Assembly (NCBI GenBank): GCA_030762175.1
Contig: CM060831.1
Span: 68,097,001-68,161,000, forward strand
Length of the DNA: 64,000 nt
Origin: Metallyticus violacea
Lineage: Eukaryota; Arthropoda; Insecta; Mantodea; Metallyticidae
Direction: 5' to 3'
Numbering within the stretch: the first letter of the stretch is position 1; each line of letters opens with the position of its first letter. This document shows, piece by piece, positions 61,479 through 64,000 of the stretch. The position numbers and the translations under genes are program-made. The notes below the pieces were generated by a model. It ran no database searches. It saw only the letters and a list, made by a program, of their open reading frames with translations, and was not told the origin of the DNA.

Positions 61479-61750
61479 ACCACGGGTTGCCGAGCGACAA
61501 GGCACAGATTCGTGAGCGGTAGGTCTGGAGTTCGAATCCCACCAGGACCGTCCTCCCTGACTGAGTTTTTTTCCAGGTTTTCCTCAGTACTCACAAACGG
61601 CAAATGCCGGGGAGGTGCCCTAAACTTAGGGCTGGAACGTTTCCTTCCTTAAAAATCCTTTCTCAGTTTATCATTTCATCTCATGTATCATCAGTGTCCA
61701 CCTCCTGTGGTGCCTCAGTAGTAAAAACGGACGTTAAACACTATTAAAAA
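61479..61750 (+). mobile_element. SINE-B copy 7 (full-length, best copy)
   Basis: Complete plus-strand copy: CCACGGGTTGCCGAGCGACA head, B-box GTCTGGAGTTCGAATCCCAC, body GACTGAGTTTTTTTCCAGG, GGCAAATGCCGGGGAGGTG and ATCATCAGTGTCCACC, and tail GACGTTAAACACTATTAAAA. It is a useful reference for the family. Confidence 0.93.
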
Positions 61751-63811
61751 GCATAAAAAACATTGTCTATTTTGAATTTTATGTTTTTTTTAAAAGCAAA
61801 ACTTTAATTTTGTTTTTTCAATTGCACTACTATAGTATATTTTAGTTAAAATTATATATTTATAAAAATTACTTTATGAAATTGATATTTCCACCTCCTG
61901 ACAACAATAATAGCGTCTTTGGACTCTCCCCCTCACAAGGCCAAGCCAAAATGTTGAAATAAAAGAAGACAGAAGCACCAATTTACTATAGATTTGTGGC
62001 GATTTGTGAGGCGTTGTTATGGTACCTGTTAAAACTGCAAGGAGAGGGACCTGTGGATTGAAAGAAAAGAATTTCGGAAGATTGGAGGCAATGTGGTGTA
62101 TTGTGATAACTGTAAAAAAGACATAATTTAGCATGCATTTCACTGTTTCCAATATCCTATTTAAAAAATAATATTTCTAATCGCGTATATATTGAGTTGC
62201 TTTATTTAAATCTTACCATTTCTCATAAGTGCATATATATAAGAACAATACGTCTTTCGTTTCTTTATTAAATGTACAAAAAGTTTCAAATTGATCAAAA
62301 GATAACTGCTGTTTCACATGTTGCAAAGTTATACAACGAAAAGGAAAGAAAGAAAAGGGGAAAAAAAAACGCAATTTGTACAATTTTTCGATTGTATAAA
62401 CACTGATTAAGCCAGCACAAAATTATTTTTTTTTTTGGATATGTGTAACGTTTTAATAGAAGAAGCGTAACGTTCGAAAAAGTGGCAAATCCCATTAAAA
62501 TATATTTTGACGAATCCCTCATAACATCACTATATCACAAATCTCTTCACTTTAATATGCACTTGTCACTTACTGCGTTCCAGAACGTGCTGTCTTAGCT
62601 TAAGTGAAGAATATTTGGAGAAATTTGTTGTAAATTGTTTAAAAAAATAATAAAATGTAACAGAACGGAGAACTAATTTTGATGGTGCATATTTTGCTTC
62701 TACTTTTTTTTTTTTTTTTTTTTTTTTGAGGGAGCCTTCACTTTGCCTATTTTTTCTTAGGATAGTGTATTAATACATGCATGTTTTAAGATGTGATAGT
62801 GCATGAAAATTTCTACTAATGAATTAATTGGCTTCTGTAAATTAGTTACTAAAATATCATAATCCAAAAAAAAATATTTTTAAATAAAAAAACGCGAAAT
62901 GCTGACGTAAAGCAACTTTTAAAAAAGTTAATAACCGATCATAATTTTCAATTATATCTGAAGTCCCAGCTAACAAGCTGTATTCAGCGTTTGAAGTGTT
63001 CGATCCAAGATGCAAAGTAGCAGTATTTGGAATTTTACGTGAAGTGGATTCTGTTGTTCCTGTTTAGTGATCATTAAAGAGTAGAATGTACTTGAAGAGC
63101 AAACCAATCATAATATGGTGCGAGAGGGAAAGTTCTATCAATTTTGTTTGATATTCTTCATTAATTTATTAGCAGAAATCTGTAAGTCTGTTTTTAATCT
63201 ATGTGCCTAATGTTGACTAGAGAGATTCGTTTCTTCATATTCAGAACTTCCGTTGCAAAGTGAAAAAGTTATGTGAACTCAATTTGAAAATTAGCTACCA
63301 TAGTGATACATTTTTCTTAGAGGATACCTTAGTTTGTTAACGTTATCTATAATGCTAAAAATGGCCTTTTTTTTTTAAATATTTAACATTGTTTTTTATA
63401 GCCTGAAATATGCTTTTCATTTCATGAAACCTTAGCGAAAAATACTGTAAATGCTTTAAACTAATTATAACATGCCGTTAAAAAAAAAGTTATACGAACA
63501 GTCTTTCAATATAGCAAAAAGTGTAAAAATAATCGAAAAAACAAGAAAATTTGGCAAAATAAATAAATAAATCAAATAAAAGGTATACATAATTACCCAA
63601 TTGTTTTCTTGGTAACATTTTGTTTTCAAGAATAATTAAAAATACAGGAAATAAAAAACTCTCTCTGGAACACTTGACGTAAATTTGTATGATTACAGGG
63701 CAGAGAATAACTACTGCAGAAACTGAACCTTTACGGCCCGAGATGTTTATGACCGAACACAGTACGGTAAAGGCACATATTTCCTTCACGTGGTGTCGCT
63801 TGGAGGTTGTT
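61751..63811. other. No recognisable feature
   Basis: AT-rich. A T-run lies at 62704-62727. Frames of 75-99 codons on the minus strand (61874-62522, 63490-63789) are not recognisable. Confidence 0.4.
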
Positions 63812-64000
63812 TATTTGATTTATTTACTGACGCTCTTTAACCTCTCAGGTCATCAGCGTCCTATTCAATTCAGGGCGTGAAACGGCCGACAAATTTTGCT
63901 CACAGGCCTCTTCTTTCAGACTTGAGGTTCTTTTACATGCCGTAAATCTACGACACGGGATCTACGGCTTTACTTCCCTTCCGAAGGATACCGTACTTTT
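63812..64000 (-). mobile_element. SINE-A copy 10 (cut by the window end)
   Basis: Minus-strand copy: tail TTTATTTACTGACGCTC, body GGGCGTGAAACGGCCGAC, AGGCCTCTTCTTTCAGACTT and TTACTTCCCTTCCGAAGG. The head lies beyond 64000. Confidence 0.92.

Noticed and set aside
1..64000. CRISPR array, bacterial operons, prophage or rRNA genes
   Set aside because: Composition, lack of long frames and SINE/mariner content are eukaryotic; no regularly spaced repeats or rRNA motifs seen.

Overview
This 64 kb window is eukaryotic, AT-rich, gene-poor and full of repeats. It has no operons, no long open reading frames and no host exon that I can recognise. The identifiable sequence is a mixture of tRNA-derived SINEs, decayed Tc1/mariner-type DNA transposons, and relics of an RTE-like LINE and of an RNase-H-bearing non-LTR element. 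This mixture points to a large insect genome, probably polyneopteran (cockroach, termite or stick insect). That taxonomic guess is inference; no host gene here confirms it. The window is best read as intergenic or deep intronic DNA.

Four tRNA-headed SINE families can be recognised from copies inside the window; the letters are mine. SINE-A is about 290-300 bp. Its head resembles tRNA-Arg with a CCT anticodon loop and its tail is TAAATAAATCA-like. It has about ten copies or fragments, at 2.4, 8.5, 16.3-16.9, 22.6, 36.2, 43.0, 48.6, 54.4, 58.0 and 63.8 kb. SINE-B is about 265 bp, has a class II (Ser/Leu-like) tRNA head and ends in GTTAAACACTATTAAAAA; it has seven copies. SINE-C is about 460 bp and has two long copies and one head fragment. 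SINE-D has three head fragments. Several copies keep target-site duplications, so their boundaries are real.

DNA transposons: a DD34D mariner at 18.75-19.84 kb has its C-terminal half in the opposite orientation to its N-terminal half. An internally deleted element with terminal inverted repeats and a DUF4817-like helix-turn-helix remnant lies at 35.16-36.01 kb. Isolated mariner-type catalytic-domain relics lie at 0.36-0.8, 25.07-25.25 and 39.7-39.9 kb. Retroelement relics: RTE-like reverse transcriptase on the minus strand at 28.7-30.24 kb, and a non-LTR RNase H region on the minus strand at 55.9-56.46 kb.

Other structure includes a degenerate minisatellite with a unit of about 18-20 bp (46.8-47.16 kb), an unexplained direct repeat of about 95 bp at 38.0 and 39.4 kb, several microsatellites, and two places where a tRNA D-arm/A-box sequence forms an inverted repeat. 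The rest, more than half the window, is AT-rich sequence in which I see nothing identifiable. No novel functional system is visible. The most interesting signals concern how the repeats were assembled: a SINE multimer flanked by a single target duplication, the half-inverted mariner, and shared insertion-site sequence between two SINE-A copies.
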